Below are positions 48,301-61,066 of a stretch of DNA of 64,000 nucleotides, piece by piece. Positions within the stretch are counted from its first letter, which is position 1. Each line of letters begins with the position of its first letter. The notes under the pieces were generated by a model that was not told the DNA's origin, ran no database searches, and saw only the letters and a list, made by a program, of their open reading frames with translations. The DNA is from Hippophae tibetana. Its lineage: Eukaryota > Streptophyta > Magnoliopsida > Rosales > Elaeagnaceae. The position numbers and the translations under genes are program-made. The stretch is taken from contig CM072812.1 in assembly GCA_037013495.1 (NCBI GenBank), positions 75,809,840-75,873,839 of the forward strand, given 5' to 3'.

Positions 48301-51300
48301 CTTTATAAATAAGCATTGTTGTTATTTCTTTTCCTTTTTAATCATAAAGCATAGCGACTAAATCATGTCTTACTTTAATAAAAACAAATAAAATATATAT
48401 TTTCAATTAATTTTTTTAATATAAAATATGTTTATTTTGAAACTTATGTTTAATGCATCATATTAAATACAATAAATAAATTTATTTAATTATATTATAT
48501 TATAAAATCTGTATAACATAATCATATAAAATTAATAATAATTATTTTAATAAAATAATTTATAGTTAAATATTTTTTATTTTATTTTATGTAGTTTTAT
48601 TTATTAAATGTAATTTTTATTTATAAAAAAATATTTAAATTAGTATTTAATTTATTTTTTATATTTTAAAAATAAAAGCCTTTAATTAAAATGTAAGAAA
48701 AAATTAATATATAATTTTAAATTTTAAATATAATAAATAAATTATTTAATATTATAGATCATACTTATAGTTAATAATATATTTTTATATAATTATAAAA
48801 AAAATTATTATATATAATATATACGTTGTCATTTTATAATAAAAATATAATTATATAAAAGTGATACAATTGATAATCCCTAAATATGATTGTTCAAACT
48901 TTTAGTATAACTATACAATTAAAAAAAAATACTTATGTAAAAATCTTACATATAATAAAATAAAATTATCCTATGAATAAAAAATAAAAAATATTGTTTT
49001 AAGGAAGTGAAACTAGATCTCAACTATTCGTATTTTTTTACACGTTATATTAAGATTTTCTTGCATTCATGACCTAGTGCTGTCATTTCTATCAGTGTGG
49101 GTCCCTATCCAGTAAAAGCCACGTCATCTTTGCCGCAACTTCAACAACGGAGAGCCCGAGAGAAAAGTTAGAGATTTATGAAGTGGAAAGAGATTAGACT
49201 TGGACGCTTTACATATCTGACAGTTTTTACTGTCTCAATTTGACGCGCTAAAGCAATGTATAAATTTGAGACTCAAAAATAGTGTTAAAAAAAAGTTTGA
49301 TAATAATTCAATTTTTATTTTTTATTTTTTATTTTTAAAATTTAATTTTTAAAATTCTAATATTATGTATATATGATAACTTATTTCAATTTTTTTAAAT
49401 TAGGAAATTTAATTTTAAAATTTGGTTAAATTCTAAAATTTTAAAAAATTAAATTCCTATTTTTTTCTTTACACATAAAATTAATAACCTAATGTGTTCA
49501 TTCATGCTCAAATTAAGGATTATTATATTTTTTTTTAAAATTTATCATACCAATTGAATTGAATAATAAATTAAACCTATAAATTTCTTTTAAGTTGTTT
49601 GATCTTTAACTTCTAAATTTAAAAATTTTAAAAATAAAGTTAATTAAGAATTTTTGTTTTTTAAAATTAATAAAAATTAAATGATTAATTTTTATTATGA
49701 ATATATTTTAGTTTTATTTTATTTATAATATTTATATATATTAATTAATATTTTTAATAATTTTAAATTTTTAAATTTTTGCATGTAAAATAAATATTTT
49801 TTTTGTTTTAGAAAAGAAGATATAAACTACTTTAGTATATTTTTATTAGTAGTTCTGTGTAATTTTTATTTTTATTCGTTTCTAAACTTTCTTTACTTTA
49901 AAAATATTTATTACTGTATTTCAGTCTTTATTTGGGATATCATACATCTTTTAAGTTTTTTTTTTTAAATAATTTTAATTTTTAACAACATTAAACATTT
50001 CTAAAATCATAACAAAAAAAATTTAATATTTCTAAATAGCATTATACTTAAAAAATAGTATCATGTTAAGAATTTTTCTTAATTTTAAATTATATATTTA
50101 TAAAAAAAATTGATAAAAAATAATAGTTTAAAATCGTCAAACCAAACGCATATAAACCGACTTTAAAAAATTGATTTGAAAGTTAAATTTTGAAAGTTTA
50201 TAAATATGTTAATGTTTTTATTTGTTTTTTAAACACCAAAATAAAATTTACTTATAAAATTAACCAATAATCAATTAAACTAATGCAACCATCCCTACTC
50301 AACCTTAACAAAATTTAATATAAATTTATTAAAATATTATTTAAAATTGAATATTATAATTTATAACATTAAAAATTAAGAATTAATTATTAAATTAGTA
50401 ATTTTTAATTTTTAATTTCTATTTTTTAAAATTAAAACTAAAACTTAGTTATCCAATAATTTTTTTTTTTAATAAATTTTAAAATTAAATTTAGAATAAT
50501 TATGGACATTACCTCGAATTAGTAGAGCCTTGAATTCAATTATAGAGATATGTAGTTCGATTATGCAAGATTTTTAGATTTTGCTATTTGAATAATGATA
50601 TTTTAAGTCGAAATGTTTAACATTTTGACGTTATATAAGTAATACGGCCTATTTCGATTTCCTTCACAAATGATTTATTTATATAGATAATATTAATAAA
50701 TTATTTTTTAATGAAAGTATTTAAAAATATAGATATTAATTAATATAAAATTAAAAATTAAAAAATATTTAATTATAATTATATTATATTTATTTAAAGA
50801 TGAAGATTATTTGATTAAATTATTTATGAAAATTATTTGGATTGAAAATTATTATCTAAATAATATATAATATTTTTATAAGTAGCCAATAACCTTGAAT
50901 ACATCAAGTATTGCTCAATATTGTATATGTGTTAGATAAGTAAATAAGAGTAAATGTTGAACTACACAACAGGGGAATCGGTAATTTTAAAATATTTATG
51001 TTTTAATAAAAAAATTACTATTTAATCATATTTTAAAATAAATTTATTTAAAATGTTTAAAAAATATATTTAATATGCTGTTATTTTTTAAAAAATAGTT
51101 TTATTTTAATATTCATGTTGTCAAAAATAGTATATTTTTAATATCATTATTTTTGTTATTTAATATAATAAAAAGTTAAATTAAAACTTTTTAAATATTT
51201 GAATACGATCACTTTAAAACAAGATAAAAATGTTTTTGTCAAAGCGTCAATAATACAAAAATACTGAATCCCACAACTAGTGTCTAACCATTTATGTTTC

Positions 51301-54289
51301 ACTGATTTTTAATAATTTGATAATATTACCTTTCAATTTTCTTGTATTAATTAGTTATTATTATTATTATTATTATATGAAATGCTCTATTTATTTCCTT
51401 TTTTTACTATTTAATAATTTATTTTTCTATAAATTTCAAATTTAATTTCAAATTGATAACAAATTTTAGAATAAATGTGTAAAAATTAAGAGTAAAATGA
51501 ATGATATATAAAAAATTAAGTCATCTTTGATTCATAAAATGAAAACTTAATGAAAATAAGAGTAACATACGAATTAAATTCAATTGAAATAATATTAGTA
51601 TTATATTTATTTAAGCAATGAAATCAATGTAATAATAAATATTAAAATAAAAATTATAAAATTATAAATAAAACAAAACTATAAAAAAATTAATTTATAA
51701 ATGATATAAAATAAAAATAATAATAAATAATTATATAAATATTTAAAAAAATATATAATATTTTAATATATTCTTCAATGTTATAAGAAAAATAAATATT
51801 TCATGTTGTTATTGGAATGACTTACTATTTATTTTATATTAAAACTAAATCAAATATAAAAATAATTGAATTATTATCGTTATTATTTATATTATTATTA
51901 TATAAACATGAGGTAAGTGAATAGACTAAAGTAAATACATTAAATCATAATAAAAATATTTTGAGAGCAAAATATAAAATAAAAAATGTTTGGATATATG
52001 GATCGAGCTTAATAGTAGCTCGATCTCAACTGCAACTCGAGCTCAATGATAGTACGAGCAAAATTTGACCTAGATATCTGACATATTGTATTTTAAGTTA
52101 TTTATAGTCTCTTTACATGTAAACATGTATACATATTGTGTAACTGATACATATATTCATAAAGATTCTATAAATAGATGAACTCTTCGTGAGAATCCAC
52201 GTATTAACTTTTGTCTAATCTCTCTCAGTAAAACAATGAATCTCAATAAGAAATTTTATTTAATGTTTGTGTATTTAAGTTAAACTTAAATTTTAAAGAG
52301 TGATACGATTATGATAAACTAAATTATTATGAACACAATTATTATTTATTAATGATAATAATTAGTAATAATAACATTATATAATAGTTAATTATAAATA
52401 ATTTTATTTTTGTAACATAAATTTTTAATAATAATATAACTAAATTATTATAAAAAATAAATATAAAATCTAAATATTATTTTTATGATAAATATAATAC
52501 ATTAAAGATATTTATTTATATAAAAAAAATGACTTGTTTTCACCAAATTATAGCCACCTTCATTTTGTTTCCTCAGTTTTTTTTTTACTCTAAAAGTAAG
52601 CTTTTTCCTATGGACACATTTAATTTATTTTTTTAATTTTATTTTGAACTCTCTAATTTTTTAACCATTTATTTACGTAATACCTATTTTTTTCAAGATT
52701 TTCTAAATTATATATATCTTTTATATTATATTGTATCTATTATATATAAAAATATTCTTAATACAAATAATTTTAATTTTTAAATAAATACAATTTAATA
52801 ATATATATATTCTCAGTTATAGTTAAATATTTTTTATTTTTAAAATCACTTAGTAATTTAATTTTTTATATCTATTAAAATTTATATATTTAAATAATTT
52901 CATTCAAATATTACCATAAACTTATTAATATTTAAATTATTCATCATATAACATAACTCTTTGTATAAAAAAGTACCTATGTTACTAGTAGGTTGATATT
53001 TAGGAGGACCTTTGGTTCCTTAACCTACTTTTCGCCCTATTTTTACCCAAGAGAGTTCGTTGGGTGACACAACTTATTGACTTAGAGAGTGAATGTTGGA
53101 TGATTTCTTTTATAAATCAGTTGTGTGAATCGGATGATGTTTATAAGATATTACGAATTTATATTGCTACTCATTTGAAAAATGAATTTATTTGACATTT
53201 TACCTAATATAGAGTTTTTTTATGAACTTAGCTTATTTGTTGGCTTATGATGTCGTTAGGTGGAATGTTTAAGTGTTTAAATGGTGTGAGAATGTTTAAG
53301 TGTTAAATGGTGTAGATAAACTCATTTGAAAATCCGTTTGAAAGCTTAGAGTTTCTCCGAAGGTCCGTCATTTTATTTTGGGGTGTTTGATAGTGAGTTG
53401 ATAGTTAAGCAATCACTTGTTGATAGAGAGAATGTATGTTGTAAATGACATATAATGTCTAGAAGTGACAATTTGTGATGTATTTTAATTGTCGAAACCG
53501 AACATGAATAAAAAAATATTATTTGAATTAAATTTGGGTTCAATTTAGACTAACTTAAATAACATGAAAAAATTAAAGTTGTATTAGTGTTGGTTTAAGA
53601 CTAGTCTAATAACATAAAAATAAAAAATAATTATAATTATTAGTAGTATTTTTTTATATACTTAGTTTGTTAGTTTACGTCATGAAAATTTTGATACATT
53701 TTTTTTACTATTTTTATTATAACTTTTACCGTCTTCATATATTTATTTTTCACTTAATAACAAGAATTATACATCTAATTAACAACGAACATGATTAGTT
53801 ATATAAGAATTTTTCAATTTCATTTAAAAATATTTAAAAATGAGATTTGTTATAGTTTATTTTGAATTCATAAATTATTTCATATAAAGTATGTATGATA
53901 ATTTTATTAATTTGTTTTTATGTTTGTCAAATTAGCTTATAATTTTGTTATTCTTAACTACTTGTTCAAAAATATTATTCTATCGCTAATCGCAATTAGA
54001 TGACGTTTAAGTCTAAGATATTAATTTATTTTAATTTTAGGTAGTATTTCCTTGAATTGTTTTGTAATATATTTATGATTTTTAAATTTTTTACTTTTTA
54101 CTTTTGTAAAAATTGTAATAAATTTTTATTTGTATGATTAAGGTTGTTAGAATGCATTGAATTTAGTTAAAATATTTTATTATTTTAATTATATTTAAAA
54201 TCATAATTTTTTTTATAATATTTTAAATTAATATCACGTTAAATAAGATAAAAAATTAATTAATATATATAAATAAAAATTTGGATCAA

Positions 54290-54440
54290 CTGGGTTTTGT
54301 ACAACACAATTTTTTTTATTTAAGTTAAAGTTGGTAATTCATCATACAATTTAAATTTAATTTAGGTTATGATTTAACTAATTTAAGTTGAGTTAATTTG
54401 GTACAACCTGATTAAGTCATACGAATTAACACCCCTAGTT
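54290..54440 (-). repeat. Short dispersed repeat of the GGGGTGT class
   Basis: On the - strand it begins TAGGGGTGTTAATTCGTATG and continues with TTAATCAGGTTGTACC. The GGGGTGTyAA opening is shared with about 4072 and 5703. Confidence 0.4.
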
Positions 54441-54959
54441 AGACGAGCATGTTGAAATTATATCGCACTTATCGGAAAGTGTAGTAGAATTAGGTGTATT
54501 TTAATTACTCTATGTTCTTCTTTTCTCTTTTATTAATATGTTCATAGTTCTTTCCAAAAATGTATTCACACTCATTTTTTGTGGGCACATTATTGAGATG
54601 TCGGGTCGAGATTATTGGCCATAATTTTCATGGGATTCTGGAGGGTTTGGATTTGTGGTAATAATTTAATTTTTTTAGCAGCAAGTGTTTGATGCTGGAA
54701 GGGTGATCTCTATAGTTCGACGAGATCGTCTTTTTTCATATCTTAACTTTTGATTAACAGGACGTAATTGTTTAATTATTAATTACCTAATAATAATATA
54801 TAATTAATTCATTGGTTCAATATAATAATTATTATAAATTAACTGATAAAATAAAAATAAAATATATTTTAAGTTTTTCAAAAATAATATACCTTTCAAT
54901 TTAATTTTAGCATAATAGGTTGGAGATAAAAAAAAAATCATGCAATTTTGATTAGATTA

Positions 54960-55090
54960 AGAATGTTTATGGGTGAAAAATAGTTAAATTTAAGCAAATC
55001 CATTAATGAAATCTAATAACTTGATCAGATTTCAAAATTTATATTTGATTCGATACGATCTAATACCTTATTTTCATTAGATCGGATTTG
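54960..55090. repeat. Short dispersed repeat with GATCGGAT-like motifs
   Basis: TTGATTCGATACGATCTAAT and TTAGATCGGATTTGATTC occur within a 130-bp stretch, similar in style to 60296-60744. Confidence 0.4.
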
Positions 55091-55589
55091 ATTCATAATA
55101 TATTTTATTGCACTGTTGTGTTGATTTTTATTATTTATTCTAATTTTTTCATTAATAATTAACATATAAGTATTTAAAGTAAAATAAAATTATAAATATT
55201 TTAATAATAATATAAAATATTATAATCATAAACTTAATAATATAAAATTAAATTTAAAATTAATTTCGAAATGCTAATGGAGGACTCAAATGAAATTAAA
55301 ATATTTTGAATACTTTACAACTTAATTAAATTGATAAAGAATTTATTAAAAAGTGATAATTTTTTTAAAAATTGGGATTTATATAAAATATAAATGTTAT
55401 TTAATATTAAACAATAATGAGCGGTAAATGGTTCAATCTATCAATTAGAATTTTTTAATTTAAAAATAAATAAAATTAAGATAAACTGCCAAAAAAAGCG
55501 ATGTTTTCGGTTTGTAAAAAAAAATAAAATTGTGGGACCTTCTCAATTTCTATGTATTTTAATCAGAGCTTTTGTCTCCTTCTTGGGTT

Positions 55590-55866
55590 GTGCTTTCGTT
55601 ATTTAAAGGACCACTTACTGATTGCACTCCCTCTTCCCCTCACTTTCATCTCTCTCTCTTTCTCTTTCTTACGCTCGATTAGTCGAAGCTAGTTTCAATC
55701 TTTTGCTGCTCTTGGCCTAGACCATTGTTAGTCCTCTCTTTCTCTATCGTTTACTCATTCCGGTTTTAGCTGTCTTTACTATAATCACTTTGGATGCTTG
55801 TTGACCATTGACATTTATCTTTTGGTTATGTGAATGCAGATTTTTCCGGCGAGATTTGACCGGAGA
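55590..55866 (+). promoter_or_regulatory. SCL4-type gene promoter and CT-rich 5' UTR
   Basis: TTATTTAAAG at 55599-55608 is a TATA-like box. About 45-70 bases later lies a pyrimidine-rich tract with (CT)n runs (about 55627-55672), common in plant leaders. GAATGCAG just before 55846 looks like an intron acceptor, so the leader may be spliced, although no clear donor was identified. Confidence 0.45.
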
Positions 55867-57705
55867 ATGGCATATATGTGCACGGATAGTGGGAATCTAA
55901 TGGCCATTGCTCAGCAAGTAATAAAGCAGAAGCAACAACAAGAACAACAGCAACAAAAACACCACCAACAAAATCAACTAACTGGTCTCAATCCTTTTTC
56001 TTTGAACCCATGGACCAGTAATACTCACCATTCCATGTCTGATGCTCCCAATATGACTTGTGGGTTATCGGGTTCTACCTTGCCCGACCAATTTCTCGTC
56101 ACCGGTGGTTCAGGTACCGGAGAACCAGGATTTCAGTTTCCAAATCTAGATCATCACCCTACAGGGTTTCGATTCTCAGATTTCGTAGTCGGTCCTGGTG
56201 GTGAGTTTGACTCGGACGAGTGGATGGATAGCATAATAGGCGGTGGAGATTCAACGGATAGTTCTAATATGCCCTCTGCTTGTGACGCTTGGCAAAGCAA
56301 CAATAATGTCGATTTTGGACTCTACGGTTCGGATCCATTTCCCACTTGCCCGAGTCGACTCAGCATATCTTGCTCTTCACCTTCCGATTTTAACAGAGTT
56401 ATTTTCTCTGACACCCAGAAAAGTCCCAATATCGCTCTTCACGCTCAACAACCCACGTGGACCTCACCACTACAACCTACGCCTCTGCTAGTAACGGCGA
56501 AGGACTCAACTAAATCAGTTCAACCTTCGCCGGAAAGCCCAGCCATAAACGACGCCGTTGTTGGTGCTTTAACTAGCTCACCAGAAACAGACTCTTCGCC
56601 ACCGCTTTTAAAAGCTTTACTGGAATGTGCTCGACTAGTAGAGACCGAACCTGAGCGAGCTGTCAAATCACTGGTTCGACTCAGAAAATCGGTGTCAGAG
56701 CAAGGAGATCCAATTGAGAGAGTGACTTTTCACTTTGCTGAGGCTTTAAATCGCAGAGTAGAGAGAGAGAGCACGAATTTGTACGAAACAACTACTGAAG
56801 ATTTGACTCTCCTTTACAAGGTTCTAAACGATGCTTGCCCATATTCAAAGTTTGCCCATTTGACAGCGAACCAAGCTATACTTGAAGCTTCAGAGAAAGC
56901 AAGTAAGATCCACATAGTTGATTTTGGCATAGTTCAAGGAGTTCAATGGGCTGCACTTTTACAAGCTTTGGCTACTCGGTCGACCGGAAAGCCCAATAGA
57001 ATAAAAATCTTCGGTATACCTTCTCCTGTTTTGGGAAAATCGCCAGAAGCTTCTCTATTTGCTACTGGTAATCGTCTAAGCGAGTTCGCGAAGCTTCTTG
57101 ATTTGAACTTTGAGTTTGTACCAGTTTTGACTCCCATTGAAGAGCTTAATCAATCGAGTTTCCAAGTTGAAGAAGATGAAGTTTTGGCCGTGAATTTCAT
57201 GCTCCAATTGTATAACCTTTTGGATGAAAACCCAATTGCAGTTCAAATGGCTCTGAAATTGGCCAAGTCACTGAACCCAAAAATTGTGACTCTTGGTGAG
57301 TACGAAGTCAGTTTGAACCGAGTTGGGTTTTTTAACCGTTTCAATAATGGGTTGAGATATTACACTGCCGTTTTTGAATCGTTAGAGCCAAACTTGAGCC
57401 GGGATTCATCAGAGAGACTCCGAGTTGAGAGGGTTTTGTTTGGTCGTAGAATTTCCGGTCTAATTGGACCGGAAGAAACAGGAACGAAGATTGAACGTAT
57501 GCAAGATAAGGAACAATGGAAATTTTTGATGGAAAGTTGCAATTTTGAGCCGGTAAATCTCAGCCATTACGCTGTGAGCCAAGCCAAGATCTTGCTTTGG
57601 AATTATAATTACAGGTCATTGTATTCTCTGAATGAATCACCACCTGGGTTTATCTCTTTGGCGTGGAACGAAATCCCTTTATTGACTGTTTCCTCATGGC
57701 GTTGA
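55867..57705 (+). CDS. SCL4: GRAS-family transcription regulator, SCARECROW-like 4/7 type
   Basis: A single uninterrupted frame encodes 612 residues from [20 protein letters not shown], the conserved N-terminus of the SCL4/SCL7 group. An in-frame ATG 33 bases upstream (55834) would add 11 residues but lies within what looks like a splice acceptor region, so 55867 is preferred. The N-terminal half is variable and Gln/Ser/Pro-rich, with a Gln/His stretch at about residues 20-37. The GRAS domain starts near residue 243 with LHRI ([20 protein letters not shown]). VHIID reads HIVDF at about 348-352, the PFYRE-like part begins near 471 ([20 protein letters not shown]), and SAW ends the protein ([19 protein letters not shown]). 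GRAS proteins act in the nucleus as transcriptional co-regulators; this clade has been linked to stress responses and development. It is likely functional: no break is seen. SCL7 is the closest alternative name. Confidence 0.93.
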   Translation: MAYMCTDSGNLMAIAQQVIKQKQQQEQQQQKHHQQNQLTGLNPFSLNPWTSNTHHSMSDAPNMTCGLSGSTLPDQFLVTGGSGTGEPGFQFPNLDHHPTGFRFSDFVVGPGGEFDSDEWMDSIIGGGDSTDSSNMPSACDAWQSNNNVDFGLYGSDPFPTCPSRLSISCSSPSDFNRVIFSDTQKSPNIALHAQQPTWTSPLQPTPLLVTAKDSTKSVQPSPESPAINDAVVGALTSSPETDSSPPLLKALLECARLVETEPERAVKSLVRLRKSVSEQGDPIERVTFHFAEALNRRVERESTNLYETTTEDLTLLYKVLNDACPYSKFAHLTANQAILEASEKASKIHIVDFGIVQGVQWAALLQALATRSTGKPNRIKIFGIPSPVLGKSPEASLFATGNRLSEFAKLLDLNFEFVPVLTPIEELNQSSFQVEEDEVLAVNFMLQLYNLLDENPIAVQMALKLAKSLNPKIVTLGEYEVSLNRVGFFNRFNNGLRYYTAVFESLEPNLSRDSSERLRVERVLFGRRISGLIGPEETGTKIERMQDKEQWKFLMESCNFEPVNLSHYAVSQAKILLWNYNYRSLYSLNESPPGFISLAWNEIPLLTVSSWR

Positions 57706-58597
57706 TGGGTTTTTTTGTTGCCTCAATTGGGAATTGGTTTCGTTCAGATCTTTTATCTCTGTTGGAAACCTTATATAGCATGAATTCGCCATTAACGTTC
57801 TTGTTTGGTGCTCCTAATTGTCCTGTTTTGGGAATATAGTTAATCTTCATTTGAAGTTAGTATTATTGTGCTTTGGACCAGTAGATCTTGTTCGTGTATT
57901 AGATATATAGATTTTTCTAACTTTCATCAACTTCATTACTTTAATTCTTCTCTTTTTATTAACGTTATAATGCAAGTTCTTCAGTTTGTTTTTCTTTGGG
58001 TTGGGTTTTATTACCCTTTTTTGGTCAAAGTGTTTATAGTTCTTCATGTAAATGAGTACATCTGAATATTCTAGTGAAGCTTGGCTTAGCTATGTTACGA
58101 CCCTTCTTTCATTTAATACATGATTAATTAATAGTTTCCTTTTTTTTGGAAATATTGCTTTGATGAAACATTGAACGGTAATTTCATTTTCTTTTCCTCA
58201 TCATTTTTAAAGCATATTTAATATTATTTTTATATGTTCTAAAAAAATACGAAAGTTGTTGGAGTTTCAAAACTATCATAGCGTGATAGATATGATATGT
58301 TTTGAGGAAAAAATTTAGACCTTAAATATAGAAACGATATGACAAGGAATTCTATGTTATGTATATTGATCAAGAGGATAGTCATACAAGTGAATGTAAG
58401 AGCTCTCTGTACTCTCAGTAAGTTGATGAGTAGATGGTGTAAACTATATATTTAAAGAATCAGCAGTTACTTGATCACACCAAAAGTGACAGCCAAGCTC
58501 AACATATTTCTGTTTATTGGATAGCCAAGACATTAGACTGTCATCGAAGAATATGCAAATATGTACTCGCACTTTTACTATTATTATGGCAATTGGC
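57706..58597 (+). other. SCL4 3' UTR and intergenic DNA
   Basis: The first ~350-400 bases, moderately rich in T, probably form the 3' UTR; no canonical AATAAA was fixed. No gene follows. Confidence 0.45.
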
Positions 58598-58800
58598 CTA
58601 GTCAGAATCTGAAAAGTCGGTTAAATTAAAATCCATAGCTTTTTGTAGAGTAACACCATGATACATTGTATCCTTGCGATACCTCATAATGCCTTTGGCA
58701 GCAAGCCATTCCACGTATGTTTGCTTATGCATGAATTGACAAAGTCTATTAACAGCGGAAGCTATGTCAAGCCTTATAAAGTAAAGCATCCCCTACTTAT
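58598..58800 (-). pseudogene. copia RT/RNase H fragment
   Basis: The - strand frame reads MLYFIRLDIASAVNRLCQFM, then a YRKDTMYHGVTLQ segment and DFNLTDFSDSD, the junction between RT and RNase H in plant copia elements (usual ITRPDIAFAVNRVCQFM, AFSDADWA). Only this ~200-bp piece is recognisable, with no LTR nearby. Confidence 0.8.
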
Positions 58801-59859
58801 CTAAATTCAACAAAATTTGCCAATATTTTGCCGTTAAACTTTGAAAGAATAGTAAATAAAGTAAAAAAGGTTATTTAGAGATAGTATTCTTATACTTTGT
58901 TCAAGAATTTTTGGTTTACCATTGAGAAGAAAATAGAGTTGGTGCACCCTCACGAAGTTTGCGGCGTCTAACAACCACCGTAAGAGACTAGCAAATAACC
59001 AAAATTTCCAAAATACCTTAAAGAGATCAAAATTTTGAAACCACATATTATTGTCCCGAAAGTTAAGGTTTGTGAACGATGGAACTGGATTAATGTAGAG
59101 GAAAAGGGTTTGTGAATATTGTTGGGCCAAATGAGGGTGTTTGGGTGGTGAGAAAATGAAAGAAAATAAGATAGAAATTGTTTTGAATTTCTGCACAAAA
59201 ATGAAATTATTTATATTATATAATCCTAGAAAAGTGTTTAGCAATTATTTTTAAGTTATTTAAGACCAAAAAGATTGAGTTTTTGTGAGATTTGAGTAGA
59301 AAACCATAAGGGGGGGTGTGAAAGGGGGTTAGGTTCGGTCAGAGGAAAATAAAAAAAGAGGGGTAATTAAACTGAACTTATTCAATCAATTGATGATATT
59401 GTCGATCGATCAACATTCAAACTTCAATCGATCGATCGAGTTTATCTAGATTAGTCAACATTCAATAGTTTTAAAATTTGTTTTTACTCTCTCTCTAACT
59501 ACTATGACTCAACAATTAAATAAGAAAAATGAAAAAATAGAATAAAAATTTATAATTTTTTTTTGTATATTATTTTTAATTTTTAAATAAGTGTAGTAGA
59601 CTTATTTAGTCATGAGTAAGACACAACACCCAATTGAGAAATTATTCTTATTCAAATTTTGACTATTCATTGAATGCACAAGTATATTGACAAGATACAC
59701 AAACACAATAATACATGGTGATACATTGACAATCACCTAAAATAAGATACATGTTTAAACTTCATTAGTATGTCAATTAATACATTTATAATCAATTATG
59801 AAGAATCTAAAAGAAAAAAAGTATCACTTATCATTGATCAGATATGAATTATGTTCAAT
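58801..59859. other. Intergenic DNA
   Basis: This contains a 136-codon open frame on the - strand (58834-59244) of low-complexity hydrophobic composition with no family resemblance, a short ATCGATCGATCGAG palindromic run near 59427-59440, and AT-rich DNA. Confidence 0.45.
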
Positions 59860-60295
59860 GAATATGCAAGTATGCATATCATAACAAGTAATATAATGAT
59901 AAGAAAATATCGTTAACATAGAGATTATATTATTAGAAATTAATTTTTTAAAAAATATTATATATATATTTTAATTTTTTTATGTTTTAAGTAAAAAATT
60001 AAAAGAACTAAAAATAAATAATAATCATTAATTAAATGAGATTTGGTAACTAAGAAAATATATGAGAAAATATCTATAAATACTTAATCCTCTAATTTTT
60101 GAAACATGTGAATCACTAAATTCTTCTAATATAATTATCAATCAATTACATGATCAATTAAATCTAATCTAATATGTATTTCTCTCTCAAGTAAACTACA
60201 CATCATGTAGTAATTAACCTAATCACACTTTCATGTTGATTAAATTGCATACTACTTATTAAGTTCATCAATTATGGATCACATGCATAAAAATT

Positions 60296-60744
60296 AGGGT
60301 TGTTCATCGGATCGAAACCGCTGATTTTACACTTATTCGATCCGATCCGACCATCCGCTTGGATTGAAACATCCTAATCCACAACCGATCTGATCACCTC
60401 TCACATCCGCTCAATCCTATCCGTAAAATATTCGGATGACATCTGATCAATCTGACCAATAAACTTAATTAACTCTATTTTTTGTATTTTTAAATAAAAA
60501 ATTTAAATTTTCACATAAATCATAACATAAAATTATTTGACTTAAAAAACATTAAAAAATCAAATAAATATATATTAATTATATATATATATATAATTAA
60601 TTTTGGTCGGATAAGATGAATTGTAGTAAAATCTGCCATCCGATCCGTACTTAACGGATGGAAAAAAATTTCATCCAATCCGATGATCGGATTGGATCGA
60701 ATTGGATTGATCGGATGATCAGATTTTTTGCACACTCTTAATAA
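60296..60744. repeat. Dispersed repeat rich in GATCGGAT/GATCCGAT, AT-rich core
   Basis: Both sides are dense in GATCCGATCCGACC- and GATCGGATTGGATCG-like words in mirrored orientation, with a (TA)n core near 60570-60600. Outer ends read TTAGGGTTGTTCATCGGATC and, inverted, TTAAGAGTGTGCAAAAAATC, giving a loose foldback. It interrupts the LTR-like stretch. Confidence 0.6.
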
Positions 60745-61013
60745 GAATCATATATCTTTGCCTAGAAGCAAACATGTTATTGAATCAAGATAAACAATTA
60801 AATAATTCTCTCAAATTTATTTAATTGCTTCTATAGATTAATTAATGACCAAATAATTAATAGCATAAAATTCATAATAAATACTATAATTAAATTAAAA
60901 TCATAATTTGGGTAAAATATTAGATCATGACATGGTAAAAATTGGGTTTATAAAACCCCTAGATTAATAAATTAAGTAGACATAATTTTGTTTATAAAAC
61001 TCATATTTTTCAT

Positions 61014-61066
61014 AAAGAAAGACATAAAAATTAATAAAGAAAGACATAAAAATTAATAAAGAAAGG
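61014..61066. repeat. 22-bp tandem repeat, about 2.4 units
   Basis: The unit AAAGAAAGACATAAAAATTA plus AT is repeated exactly twice and followed by a partial third unit. Confidence 0.85.

Larger units (their letters stand above)
43750..55560. other. Very AT-rich intergenic region, no recognised gene
   Basis: Nearly 12 kb of A/T-dominated DNA. Less biased islands occur at about 45420-45720, 46050-46500, 46850-47130, 47600-47800, 49060-49260 and 52980-53450, but none gives a known domain. At about 52020-52260 there is an LTR-like arrangement (TTCTATAAATAGATG box, then a leader). Simple repeats include (TA)n at 44948-44992, (AGCT)n at 45303-45327 and (ATT)n near 51353-51376. Confidence 0.5.

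Noticed and set aside
58834..59244. 136-codon - strand frame
   Set aside because: Low-complexity Phe/Leu/Ile-rich reading without homology; probably chance.
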